A stretch of DNA of 64,000 nucleotides, from NCBI GenBank assembly GCA_002691645.1, contig NZIP01000027.1:180352-244351 (forward strand). Reading direction: 5' to 3'. The position numbers were made by a program, and so were the translations under genes. Of the stretch, positions 27,173-36,194 are shown one piece after another. Every line of letters starts with the position of its first letter. The first letter of the stretch is position 1. The notes beneath the pieces were generated by a model. That model was not told the DNA's origin. It saw only the letters and a list, made by a program, of their open reading frames with translations, and made no database searches. This DNA is from Flavobacteriaceae bacterium (GTDB lineage Bacteria; Bacteroidota; Bacteroidia; Flavobacteriales; Flavobacteriaceae).

Positions 27173-29276
27173 AGTCGACTTCCATTACTTGGTTAGGGAA
27201 ATTCGCGGGAACTTCACCTCCTAAGTTACCACCAATTGCTATGTTTAGCAAGAGGTAATGTGGATTGTCGAACGGGTTACTTACCTCATTTGGTAATTCT
27301 ATAAAAACTTGATTATCTAATATTATCTGCATTTTAGTTTCATCCCATATTAAAGAGTACAGGTGAAATTCAGAAGCGCTATCAGCGATAAACGTGCTTG
27401 TTCCTTGAGTTTGATATTCTCCTGTTTGGGTATTAGCCCAATGGAAATAACCATAGGAGCGGGTTTTGTCCCATCCGTTTTGTTCCATGATATCGATTTC
27501 TCCACATGCTGGCCAACCTACACTACCTCTAGAGTCACCAAAATAATTTCCTGCCTCATTGATATTAGACCCTAAGGTCCAGATAGCTGGCCAGGTTCCA
27601 GCTCCAGAAGGTAACTTCGCGCGTACATCTATGCGTCCGTATTTAAAGTCAAATTTTGAGTTAAGACGAGCAGACGTGTACTCCTTAGTAGTGTTTTGTG
27701 TAGTGTATGTTTCCTTTCTAGCAATGATTTTCAAGGTTCCATTACTTACATAAGTGGTGTTTTCTTTATCTACATAATGCTGGAGTTCTCCATTAAACCA
27801 ACTACCACCATTAGGGGCAAAGGTTTGGTGATACCATTTACTATTATCTGGTCTGCCTTGATAGTCGAATTCATCGCTCCAAATGAGTTCTAAATTGGGA
27901 TCTCCGCCGCCGTCACCTCCACCATCGCCATTGCCGTTATCTCCATAGAAGTAGATGTTATCTAAATATACAGTGCTAGTACCTGAAGGTTGGGCTACAA
28001 GGATGTATTGAGCAAGATTTTTTCTGGAGGCTAAACCGCTAAAATCGTCTAAGGAGAGGTCAATACTTTGCCAATTATTTTTAGTTGTGTTCTCTATTGC
28101 GATTTCGTGTTCGGTATCATCTGCATTTCCCACCCCATTGTACACTCCGTTTGCACCAAAGTCCACTAGTTTAAACCGAATCGAGTTTGCGTCAGCAGTC
28201 CAATAATCAAAATGTATGTGTGTTTTTGAATTGGCATTGATTTGTTGATTGACCGTTTCAATTCCGACATAATTTAAGTTGAAATAACGCAGTGTTTGAT
28301 CGTTTGCGATGTTGACAAATTCAAAATTTGACTGAGACCAGTCTGTTTTGAAAGTGTCCACAGTAACGTTATTGTAGTGGTTGCTAAATATTGATATGAC
28401 CTCAGATGCATCGTGAATTGGTGTAGGTGCGGCTACAAGAGGCACATCACTTTGAATGGGACACCCATCTTGATTTACCTGTGTTCCTGCGGATGTATTT
28501 GGACAGGAGTCGTCTCGATCAGGAACACCATCTAAATCGCTGTCTTTAAGTTGAAAGTTAGCACTGAGTTGGTACTCCTTGTCGAAAGATATTTCGATTG
28601 GGTTTTCACCGCTGTTTACATCCCCAGTCCATGATTCGAATTCCCAATCAGCTGCAGCTACGGCAGTAAGTCTTACTTCAGTTTCAAAATCGTATTGCGA
28701 AGGCTGACTGATTACTTGTTCGTTTACTGTTCCCTCACCTGTAATTGTTAAGTTGAGGTTGTATTGTTTGCGAATAAAAATAGCGGTGATTTCTTTGGCT
28801 TCTGTTAAATCAATCGTTACGGGATTTTCACTAGATTCTATTGCACCGGTCCATTGTTCAAACTCCCACCCTGAAGCCGGGGTAGCGCTCAGTTCAACTT
28901 GTGAACCTATTTCGTATGATTTTCCGCTATTTATGAGTTTTTGATCTACGCTTCCCTCTCCGGTCACACTAACATTTAATTCAAATTGTTTTTTGGCAAA
29001 ATTAGCTTGGAGTTGCAAGTTTTGTGTAAGGGTTACTTCTAGAGGGTTTGCTGTACTGCTTAGGCTTCCACTCCAACTGCTAAAATTGTAGTCAGGCAAA
29101 GGAACAGCTTGTATGCTCAAGGAACTGCCTTCGGGATAATTTCCTGAAGAAACAGAGACGCTTCCTCCCTCACCAGAGTTTACCTGTACAGAAAAAAATG
29201 TGGTATCAGGGTTTTCGGTATCCTTTTCACAAGACAACAATAAGATTAGAATCAGTAAGCCCGTTACATTGCGCAT
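27153..29276 (-). CDS. GH16 laminarinase (endo-1,3-beta-glucanase) with three InlB-like repeats, TSP3 motif and CBM-like domain
   Basis: CGEIDIMEQNG catalytic motif; three ~75-aa repeats (..YNFSSWSGSLSSTANP.. / ..WEFEQWTGAIESSENP.. / ..WEFESWTGDVNSGENP..); DSDLDGVPDRDDSCPNT; GGGDGGGDP linker. Confidence 0.93.
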   Translation of the reverse strand: MRNVTGLLILILLLSCEKDTENPDTTFFSVQVNSGEGGSVSVSSGNYPEGSSLSIQAVPLPDYNFSSWSGSLSSTANPLEVTLTQNLQLQANFAKKQFELNVSVTGEGSVDQKLINSGKSYEIGSQVELSATPASGWEFEQWTGAIESSENPVTIDLTEAKEITAIFIRKQYNLNLTITGEGTVNEQVISQPSQYDFETEVRLTAVAAADWEFESWTGDVNSGENPIEISFDKEYQLSANFQLKDSDLDGVPDRDDSCPNTSAGTQVNQDGCPIQSDVPLVAAPTPIHDASEVISIFSNHYNNVTVDTFKTDWSQSNFEFVNIANDQTLRYFNLNYVGIETVNQQINANSKTHIHFDYWTADANSIRFKLVDFGANGVYNGVGNADDTEHEIAIENTTKNNWQSIDLSLDDFSGLASRKNLAQYILVAQPSGTSTVYLDNIYFYGDNGNGDGGGDGGGDPNLELIWSDEFDYQGRPDNSKWYHQTFAPNGGSWFNGELQHYVDKENTTYVSNGTLKIIARKETYTTQNTTKEYTSARLNSKFDFKYGRIDVRAKLPSGAGTWPAIWTLGSNINEAGNYFGDSRGSVGWPACGEIDIMEQNGWDKTRSYGYFHWANTQTGEYQTQGTSTFIADSASEFHLYSLIWDETKMQIILDNQVFIELPNEVSNPFDNPHYLLLNIAIGGNLGGEVPANFPNQVMEVDYVRIYQ

Positions 29277-29353
29277 GAATTAAGTTTTTGCAATGATAAG
29301 GGAAAGGCTTGTAATAATTAAAATTTAAGTTGTGAATTTAAAGAATACAGTTG

Positions 29354-29893
29354 CTAAACCTCACTTATCTTTTTTTGTATTAGTGAAAAAGCGATGGGTA
29401 TACCTTTTTCAGAGGCTTCTATTTGAATAGTATTTTGTTTAGAAATACCTAGAATTTCAGCATCGAGAAATTTAGATTCGTCAGCACCTAGATAGATAAA
29501 TTTCCATTTTTTGTCCTTTTCGAGTTGTTTTATTTTTTTGCGAATGTTCTTCGCTATAAATTTTTGGCTTGCATTTTCATATCCATCTGTGAGTAGGGCA
29601 ATGGTGACTTCTGTATTGTTATTTTCGTACTTTTTTATCACATCTCCTAAGGTGTCGTAAATCGCAGTCAGTCCTGAGGGTTGGTAATCTTTATACTCAA
29701 AGGCTGGAATATCTTTTAGTTTTTGATACTCATAAGTCCAACTTTGTTTTTCGTTAAATTGTATTAGCGATAAACGTTGTTTGGGATGAATTGATTTTTG
29801 CTCGCAGATAAAATTGTTTACTGCTTTTACTGTCGTTTTTTGAAGATTAGTCATAGAGCCTGATTTGTCTAGTAGAAGGGCAATTTCTTTCAT
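29354..29893 (-). CDS. VWA domain protein
   Basis: ALLLDKSGSM MIDAS, ...SGLTAIYDTLGD, ALLTDGYEN. Confidence 0.88.
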   Translation of the reverse strand: MKEIALLLDKSGSMTNLQKTTVKAVNNFICEQKSIHPKQRLSLIQFNEKQSWTYEYQKLKDIPAFEYKDYQPSGLTAIYDTLGDVIKKYENNNTEVTIALLTDGYENASQKFIAKNIRKKIKQLEKDKKWKFIYLGADESKFLDAEILGISKQNTIQIEASEKGIPIAFSLIQKKISEV

Positions 29894-29960
29894 AATTATT
29901 GTATTTTGTATAACAAATATGATTGCCTTTTATGCAGTCTTTTTGCAATTGCAAAACAAA

Positions 29961-30545
29961 ATGCCAACGAATCTAAATGCCTTAATTCGCTACAAGACCA
30001 TAGACACTCTTTTGCAAGGAGGAGCGGTTTATTATTCCATAGATAAATTACAGATCGCTTGCTCTGAAGCCTTGGCTGAACAAAGAGGCGTCTATAAAAT
30101 GGTTTCTGAACGAACAATCCGAGATGATATTCGTGTAATGCGTTCTGATATTTTGGGATACAATGCCCCTATCATAGTCAAAGAGGGTCGTTATACCTAT
30201 GCAAACCCCAATTTTTCTATTCAAAACACTTCGGTAGCCTCTAACAAATTGCTGTTAGAATTAGGGGCACTCATCAGAGACGAATTTGGACGTTTTGATC
30301 AGAAAAGAGCGAAGCTTCTCCTAGATAAGATTGATGCTTTTACAGCCAACACTTATTCCTTGGAAGAATTGACCACAGATGAAACTTCTAAACAAGCGCC
30401 TTCTGAAACGAATGAAAAAGATACAATGTTGTATTCGATAAAAGTCATGCCTAACGAATCAAGTAGTGTTAATTCTGAGTCTAAAGAGATTTTATGGAGT
30501 GCGTTCTACGAATTAGTGTCTGAAATTACTTTTGATGCCGATTAA
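29961..30545 (+). CDS. WYL-regulator-like N-terminal HTH protein lacking a WYL domain
   Basis: MPTNLNALIRYKTIDTLLQ...YYSIDKLQIACSEAL...VSERTIRDDIRVM resembles the HTH N-terminus of WYL regulators; start moved to internal ATG. Confidence 0.6.
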   Translation: MPTNLNALIRYKTIDTLLQGGAVYYSIDKLQIACSEALAEQRGVYKMVSERTIRDDIRVMRSDILGYNAPIIVKEGRYTYANPNFSIQNTSVASNKLLLELGALIRDEFGRFDQKRAKLLLDKIDAFTANTYSLEELTTDETSKQAPSETNEKDTMLYSIKVMPNESSSVNSESKEILWSAFYELVSEITFDAD

Positions 30546-30557
30546 ATAATCATTCGT

Positions 30558-31304
30558 TTAAAAGCGCTCGCTGTAGACTTCTTTGAAAGGAACTCTAAAT
30601 CGTTTGCCGTAAACACCTGTTTCGCTTCTTTTTCCGCAAGCTAAAATCATGTTGATTTCTGCTTTTTTTGGAAGATTTAAGGCCTTTTTAGCTAATCTGG
30701 AATCAAAGCCTTCCATTGGACAGGTATCGTACTCTAACTCTGCCATAGAAATCATAAAATTTTGCGCTGCTAAGCCCGCACTTTTATGCGTGACTATACG
30801 CATGTCACTTATGGAGACTTGCCTGTATATGGGTCTAAAGATTCCGCTTATCCAAGTGGATATTTTTTTGATACTGCTCAGTAGACCGAGATTGTCAAAT
30901 CCATAAATTGTGGGCATTAGTTTTTGATAATAGCGCAGTGCAAACTTTTTTCTTCGAATTTGAGATTCTGTTTCTGCTTTATTTTGTGCTATAAATTCAG
31001 CATTGGCCTTTGCTCTTTTTTTCCATAAATCCCGTCTTACTACAACAATCACAAAGCGCTCAGCAGTTCTGGAGGCTTGTTGTTTGAAACAAGCTGTATT
31101 TAAAAGGTCTTTGAGTTTGGTGTTTTTGACGTGAATAAATTCCCATAATTGCATATTACTGCTGTTAGGAGCTAGGGTAGCGTTTTCGATACATTTTTTG
31201 ACAAGCTTGTCGTCTAGGGTTTCGTCCGTGTAATTTCGAACAGATCTTCTAAAGGCTATTGCCTCGCTTACAGTTAGTGGTTTTTGCATGCAACAAAAAT
31301 ACAA
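30558..31304 (-). CDS. Nitroreductase family protein
   Basis: VSEAIAFRRSVRNYTDETLDDKLVKKCIENATLAPNSSNMQLWEF; AAQNFMISMAELEYDTCPMEGF. Confidence 0.9.
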   Translation of the reverse strand: MYFCCMQKPLTVSEAIAFRRSVRNYTDETLDDKLVKKCIENATLAPNSSNMQLWEFIHVKNTKLKDLLNTACFKQQASRTAERFVIVVVRRDLWKKRAKANAEFIAQNKAETESQIRRKKFALRYYQKLMPTIYGFDNLGLLSSIKKISTWISGIFRPIYRQVSISDMRIVTHKSAGLAAQNFMISMAELEYDTCPMEGFDSRLAKKALNLPKKAEINMILACGKRSETGVYGKRFRVPFKEVYSERF

Positions 31305-31367
31305 TCCCCTGTAAAATGAATAGTAATTCTGTTAGCTTCCTAAAATTTTGATAATCATTGATTTATA

Positions 31368-31403
31368 TTTTGTTTAAATATTTATCACTAACTTTAAACA
31401 AAA
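31368..31403. repeat. Perfect 11-bp inverted repeat in promoter region
   Basis: TTTTGTTTAAA - 14 nt - TTTAAACAAAA. Confidence 0.8.
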
Positions 31404-31409
31404 TTTTTT

Positions 31410-32321
31410 TTGCAAACCAAAGCTATGAGTGCCGTATTCAGTCAGAGAGATTATTTTGAGTTGTTTTTTTCTAAGCAAGTCAGAAAGAAATTTGAAAAAG
31501 TAATTTTAATTCTCTCTATTTCTGGATTTTTTATCCATCTCTTACTTGTATTGCTTTATAATATTGAACTGTTTAGCGCTTTAAACGAGGATTATTTTGG
31601 GAATCCAATTAATGCTATTTACACTCCATTTTCTTTCATTTTAGTGTATGAGATTTACCTTCTAATCTTTTTTATACCGCGGTCATTCACTACTTCGCTC
31701 TTAAAGCAATACGAGATTATCGCGCTTGTATTAATCCGTAGAATTTTTGGAGATATTACAAAGATAGACTTCGACCAAGCTATAGAAACGAATGAAGAGT
31801 TATTCAATTTGGGAATTGATATTTTAGCTGTATTACTATTATTGGCAATTGTTTTATTGTTTTCACGAATTCATCTAAAACTAAATGCCCTTTCTAGGAC
31901 ACTGTTCGAAGAAGAAAGAGACTTTATTTTTAAAGGGTATAAGAAGAAATTATCAGTAGTTTTATTATTAATTATTGTTGTTGTAAGTTGTGTGCATTTA
32001 GTGGATTTTATCAATTATTCGTTCACTAAAGCGCATTTGATTCCTGGAATGAGTAATAATTTGAACTCTATTTTTTACAAGGACTTTTTTACCTTATTGA
32101 TTTTGGCTGATGTTCTGGTATTGCTCTTCTCCTACGGTATTACACAGGAGAATTTCAAGCTCTTGAGAAATACTGGATTCATTATCGCGACAATACTTAT
32201 GCGAATTTCATTTAGTGCTACAGGTGTTCTCAACGTAGCCTTTATTTTGGCAGGAAGCCTATTTGGTTACTTGATTCTTTTATTTTACTTCAAATTCGTA
32301 CAGAGCGAAGTTTCTAATTAA
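31410..32321 (+). CDS. Multi-TM membrane protein, hypothetical
   Basis: 303 aa with several hydrophobic helices. Confidence 0.75.
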   Translation: MQTKAMSAVFSQRDYFELFFSKQVRKKFEKVILILSISGFFIHLLLVLLYNIELFSALNEDYFGNPINAIYTPFSFILVYEIYLLIFFIPRSFTTSLLKQYEIIALVLIRRIFGDITKIDFDQAIETNEELFNLGIDILAVLLLLAIVLLFSRIHLKLNALSRTLFEEERDFIFKGYKKKLSVVLLLIIVVVSCVHLVDFINYSFTKAHLIPGMSNNLNSIFYKDFFTLLILADVLVLLFSYGITQENFKLLRNTGFIIATILMRISFSATGVLNVAFILAGSLFGYLILLFYFKFVQSEVSN

Positions 32322-32326
32322 GAACA

Positions 32327-32776
32327 TTAGAATCCAAATTCCTCTTTTCTGTAAGACATGTACTCTTCTTGAGCCGACTCAATAATCTCAGCATCTGTTT
32401 TTCCTTTATTGGCCTTGAGTTTTTTTTTGACTGCCTCGTGCTTTTCGAATTCTACATGTTTGGTAGACCAATTGTGAAAACTGTGAAGAACAGGGAACAA
32501 GTCGATGCCTTTTTGTGTTAAGTAAAAACTTTTAATTTTTTTATCTGCTGACTTTTGAATGAAATCAATCACCCCAAAGGCTCTTAGTTTTTTTAAACGA
32601 TCTGTAAGAATGTTAGTCGCAATTCCTTCAGGGCTGTCTTTTAGAAATTGGCTAAACGTATTTCTATGTATAAAAATGTCTCTTATGATAAGAAGAGACC
32701 ATTTATCTCCAAGTAAATCTAAGGATGTAGAAACTGAACAGCCTGACCTATAGGTCGGTTCGATAATGTAATTCAT
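32327..32776 (-). CDS. HxlR-family winged-helix transcriptional regulator
   Basis: GCSVSTSLDLLGDKWSLLIIRDIF...FSQFLKDSPEGIATNILTDRLKKLRAFGVI. Confidence 0.9.
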   Translation of the reverse strand: MNYIIEPTYRSGCSVSTSLDLLGDKWSLLIIRDIFIHRNTFSQFLKDSPEGIATNILTDRLKKLRAFGVIDFIQKSADKKIKSFYLTQKGIDLFPVLHSFHNWSTKHVEFEKHEAVKKKLKANKGKTDAEIIESAQEEYMSYRKEEFGF

Positions 32777-32834
32777 ACCTTGCACTTTTATATTGCAAAG
32801 TTAGAGATTTATTGTATTAATACGCTACATTAAC

Positions 32835-32850
32835 CATAACATATGTTATG
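32835..32850. promoter_or_regulatory. Candidate operator upstream of the HxlR gene
   Basis: CATAACATATGTTATG, perfect 16-bp palindrome ~58 bp upstream of the start codon. Confidence 0.5.
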
Positions 32851-32867
32851 AAATGCTGTAAAATCCG

Positions 32868-33347
32868 TTAATCTAAAGGAATAATAGTATCATAAGTCAC
32901 TTCTGAAAAGAAAAACTTGAACTTCAATTTATTGTCAGATTTTACCAAATAGGCACTTTCAATCCAGTCATAAATCATACGAATTTTTCCTGATTCAGAT
33001 TGCAAATCAAATTCTCCGTGATGATTCATACTCAGATGAGCGCTGTTTAGATCGGTGTCAATTTCTATATTGGCAAAGTCACGCTTTGATTCAAATTCTC
33101 CAAAACTCTTGACGTATTCTACGAATTCTTCGGTAGAGTATTTTCTTGAGTTTTCAAAAATGAAGTAGTCTTCTGTCACGATATCATCGATACGGTTAAT
33201 ATCCTTGTCTACAATCTCAAAGAGTTCGTCCAGGGCAGTCAGCACTTCCTCTTCTTTAATTTTTTCAATTGTAGAGGGCTTGTTCTGTTGGCATGAAATC
33301 AACAATAAAATGGAGCTAAGACAAAGGGTGTAGAAACTTGTTTTCAT
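32868..33347 (-). CDS. NTF2/SnoaL-like lipoprotein (DUF4440-like)
   Basis: Lipobox LLISCQQN; ALDELFEIVDKDINRIDDIVTEDYFIFENSRKYSTEEFVEYV. Confidence 0.65.
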   Translation of the reverse strand: MKTSFYTLCLSSILLLISCQQNKPSTIEKIKEEEVLTALDELFEIVDKDINRIDDIVTEDYFIFENSRKYSTEEFVEYVKSFGEFESKRDFANIEIDTDLNSAHLSMNHHGEFDLQSESGKIRMIYDWIESAYLVKSDNKLKFKFFFSEVTYDTIIPLD

Positions 33348-33511
33348 AAAATGTGGTTAAGGTCTGCCTTAAATTTAAATCGATTAATTTAAAATTGCAA
33401 TACAATTGATTTTTTATTGCCCATGATTATTGAATTGTGATTTACTGACCGTAGAATTTTAAGGGAGCGAAGACTTGAATGGTGCCGAAAATTAAAGCTT
33501 TTCAATTGTCA

Positions 33512-34006
33512 TTAGTTCAATTGAAAATATTCAAGACAATACAAGGCAGGATAAATGTTCTCAAAATTATCGGTTTTACTATCGTAGATCAGACCTGTTA
33601 CATTTATTGATGCCGAAGATGAAATGTTCAGAAATTGCTGAACTTCTTTTATTTTATTGTTCAGATAAAACGAAATTGACAAATATTTTGTGTCGTCCGG
33701 AGTTTTACAGATTTTATCTGCCTTTAGCTGATTTATTTTTTTGTAATAATTGTCCATATTTCTAATACGAGAAAAGCTTTGCCCTTTCAGTGCGTCTAAA
33801 ATAATTTTATTAGAAGATGAAAGGACAAAGTGGACTTCCTCAATGGAATGCTCATTCAAAATTTCTTTGATGTGTAAAAGTGTTTTTAAATCGGTATTTA
33901 ATGAATTGCCCAGGGAAGTGTAAAAATAATTGTTGGAATTATAATTAAACTCATTGATTTTCGATTCTAAAAAATCAGTTGGACATACAAGAAAAAGCTT
34001 ATTCAT
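33512..34006 (-). CDS. Hypothetical protein, putative member of zinc-limitation locus
   Basis: ORF immediately downstream of the cobW/HisI-like genes on the same strand. Confidence 0.6.
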   Translation of the reverse strand: MNKLFLVCPTDFLESKINEFNYNSNNYFYTSLGNSLNTDLKTLLHIKEILNEHSIEEVHFVLSSSNKIILDALKGQSFSRIRNMDNYYKKINQLKADKICKTPDDTKYLSISFYLNNKIKEVQQFLNISSSASINVTGLIYDSKTDNFENIYPALYCLEYFQLN

Positions 34007-34023
34007 TATTTACCGAATTTCTT

Positions 34024-34482
34024 TTAATGTGCAAAGGGAAATGACGAGTGGTGTAAATCAATTTTTAATTCACCACTAATCAATTGATACCCAAAAGTGT
34101 ATTCTACTTTTCCCTCATTGCCGTTTAGATCTGTAAAAAAGTAGTTTCTTATTGCGATTGCACGTGATTCCTCTAGAATAATACCGTGATTCTCAAATCT
34201 TACTTTAGTCCATGGCTGAATTGCGAATCCATGATCCTCTGAACAAGCCCTGCCATCTCCTGCAATAAAATAAGAGGTAGCTTCTGCTTTAGATGGTCTG
34301 AACTGTTCTATTTCGCATTTTGTGGGCTTAAATAATACTGTTTTGTCAAAGGAATAACGATTGTCCAGAAATTGACTTGTGAATGCCTCACATTCTTCTC
34401 GGCTTTCCTTTAGAGAGCCTATTTGCACGACTCCGTTACCCCATTTTTCTTGGGCCTCCATTACTTGTTCTTTTGTTATCAT
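34024..34482 (-). CDS. Protein of the family annotated 'phosphoribosyl-AMP cyclohydrolase' (SnoaL-like) in flavobacteria
   Basis: MITKEQVMEAQEKWGNGVVQIGSL...FIAGDGRACSEDHGFAIQPWTKVRFENHGI; start moved to internal ATG 23 nt after cobW stop. Confidence 0.75.
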   Translation of the reverse strand: MITKEQVMEAQEKWGNGVVQIGSLKESREECEAFTSQFLDNRYSFDKTVLFKPTKCEIEQFRPSKAEATSYFIAGDGRACSEDHGFAIQPWTKVRFENHGIILEESRAIAIRNYFFTDLNGNEGKVEYTFGYQLISGELKIDLHHSSFPFAH

Positions 34483-34505
34483 AGTATTAAAATTTAAAGT
34501 GGTTA

Positions 34506-35735
34506 TTAATTTTCTAGAGCATAAGCTCTCTCTATTGGCCAATTGTCTTGATATCCCTTTTTCCAATTCTTTGATGTGAGTTCTTTATCTGTAGCTAGAC
34601 ACTTGTTAAGCTCATTTGTGATTTGGTCATGGTCCATATCTTGTCCAATAAAAACAATTTCATTTTTTCGATCACCGAAAGTATTGTGCCAGTCTTTTTC
34701 GATTTCTTCCTGATTATTAATGAAAACAGGATTATTGAATCTTTGGCTGAAGGACATACTCGCCCACCATGCACCTGCACTATCCGTTCTTAGTGACCCC
34801 CCCGCTTGACCCCAAATCAAGGCTTGATCTGGTCTTGATGTGATCCAAAAAAGCCCTTTACTTCTTATCACATTCATAGGAAACTTATTTTGAACAAATG
34901 CTCTGAACAGATTTGAGTCAAAAGGTTTTTTACTGCGAAAGACAAACGAACCAATGCCGTATTCATCGGTTTCAGGCGTGTGTTCTTCTTTATTGAGTTC
35001 TTCAATCCAACCGGCACTTTGTTCAGCTTTTTCAAAATCAAATAGTTTGGTATTCAGAATTTGTGCTGGATTTATTTTACCAAAAGCTGTTTCAATAATT
35101 TGTGCTGCAGGATTCAATTTGTGCAGTGTTGCTTTCAATAATTCAAGATGAGGAGTAGTAATCAAATCTGTCTTGTTCAAAATGATTACATCGGTTAATT
35201 CAACCTGGTCCGTAAGAAGGTTTACTATCGTCCTATGGTCGTTTTCAATATTAGAAAGAGATCTATCCTCTAAAGTTTCTGGGCTACCGAAATCTTTAAA
35301 GAAATTATAGGCATCAACTACGGTGACCATGGTATCCACGTAACTGAATCTCGATAAATCGATACCGCTTTCTTCGTCTATGAAACTAAATGTTTGAGCC
35401 ACTGGGATTGGTTCACTAATTCCTGTACTTTCTATTAATAAGTAATCAAATCGTTTTTCATTAGCGAGCCGTTCTACCTCAATCATCAAATCTTCTCGTA
35501 AGGTGCAACAAATACAGCCGTTACTCATCTCGACCAATTTTTCTTCTGTTCTAGATAGTATATTTTCGTTTTTGACCAGGTTCGCATCGACGTTCACCTC
35601 GCTCATATCATTTACAATTACTGCAACCTTTAAACCTTCTTTGTTGTGCAATACATGGTTGAGTAAAGTAGTTTTTCCTGCACCAAGAAATCCACTCAGT
35701 ACGGTAACAGGTAGTTTATGGTTTGCTGGGTTCAT
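34506..35735 (-). CDS. COG0523 CobW-like GTPase (ZigA/zinc metallochaperone type)
   Basis: [18 protein letters not shown] Walker [14 protein letters not shown] (CxCC); [11 protein letters not shown]-terminal CobW domain. Confidence 0.93.
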   Translation of the reverse strand: MNPANHKLPVTVLSGFLGAGKTTLLNHVLHNKEGLKVAVIVNDMSEVNVDANLVKNENILSRTEEKLVEMSNGCICCTLREDLMIEVERLANEKRFDYLLIESTGISEPIPVAQTFSFIDEESGIDLSRFSYVDTMVTVVDAYNFFKDFGSPETLEDRSLSNIENDHRTIVNLLTDQVELTDVIILNKTDLITTPHLELLKATLHKLNPAAQIIETAFGKINPAQILNTKLFDFEKAEQSAGWIEELNKEEHTPETDEYGIGSFVFRSKKPFDSNLFRAFVQNKFPMNVIRSKGLFWITSRPDQALIWGQAGGSLRTDSAGAWWASMSFSQRFNNPVFINNQEEIEKDWHNTFGDRKNEIVFIGQDMDHDQITNELNKCLATDKELTSKNWKKGYQDNWPIERAYALEN

Positions 35736-36117
35736 AGGTTTTTACTTGACAAAATTTTAAATTGTAGAGATGAATTGCTATTAGAAGTGTACTAGATAGG
35801 TATATGTAGATTTCTGTCGTTTCGAAAAAAGCCATCCTTTCGTTTAGAATAGCTACTGATAGAAATAACCAAGACACCCAAAAAATAAATTTTAGCGCTT
35901 TTATTGAAGTTGTTGATGAAGAGCGGAATACAGCAATAAATGCCAATGTCAAAAACAAAAAATCTGCATTTTTCCACCAAAACAATGCAGAAGAGTGGTT
36001 ACTTATTTCTATAAAATTTGGAGAGAGAAACAATAGTGGAGTTAAGGCACAGTGAAGAACACAAAAGGCTCCTACAACACTTCCCGCAATATCATTCTTA
36101 TGGCTTAAATTATTCAT
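35716..36117 (-). CDS. MerC domain protein
   Basis: [22 protein letters not shown]; 4 TM helices. Confidence 0.85.
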   Translation of the reverse strand: MNNLSHKNDIAGSVVGAFCVLHCALTPLLFLSPNFIEISNHSSALFWWKNADFLFLTLAFIAVFRSSSTTSIKALKFIFWVSWLFLSVAILNERMAFFETTEIYIYLSSTLLIAIHLYNLKFCQVKTYEPSKP

Positions 36118-36128
36118 CTTTTAATTAA

Positions 36129-36143
36129 TGCAACTGAGTTGCA
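36129..36143. promoter_or_regulatory. Candidate Zur operator 1
   Basis: TGCAAC-TGA-GTTGCA perfect palindrome in the divergent merC/zur intergenic region. Confidence 0.65.
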
Positions 36144-36166
36144 AAACTATGAAATTTGTTTGTTAG

Positions 36167-36181
36167 TGCAACTATGTTGTT
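36167..36181. promoter_or_regulatory. Candidate Zur operator 2 (imperfect)
   Basis: TGCAAC-TAT-GTTGTT, same 6-3-6 geometry as operator 1. Confidence 0.55.
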
Positions 36182-36194
36182 ATAAGTTTGTGTT

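Noticed and set aside
28600-29250. Possible DNA-level tandem repeat in the GH16 gene
   Set aside because: Repetition is at the protein-domain level (InlB-like repeats); DNA copies are diverged, so not a nucleotide repeat or CRISPR.
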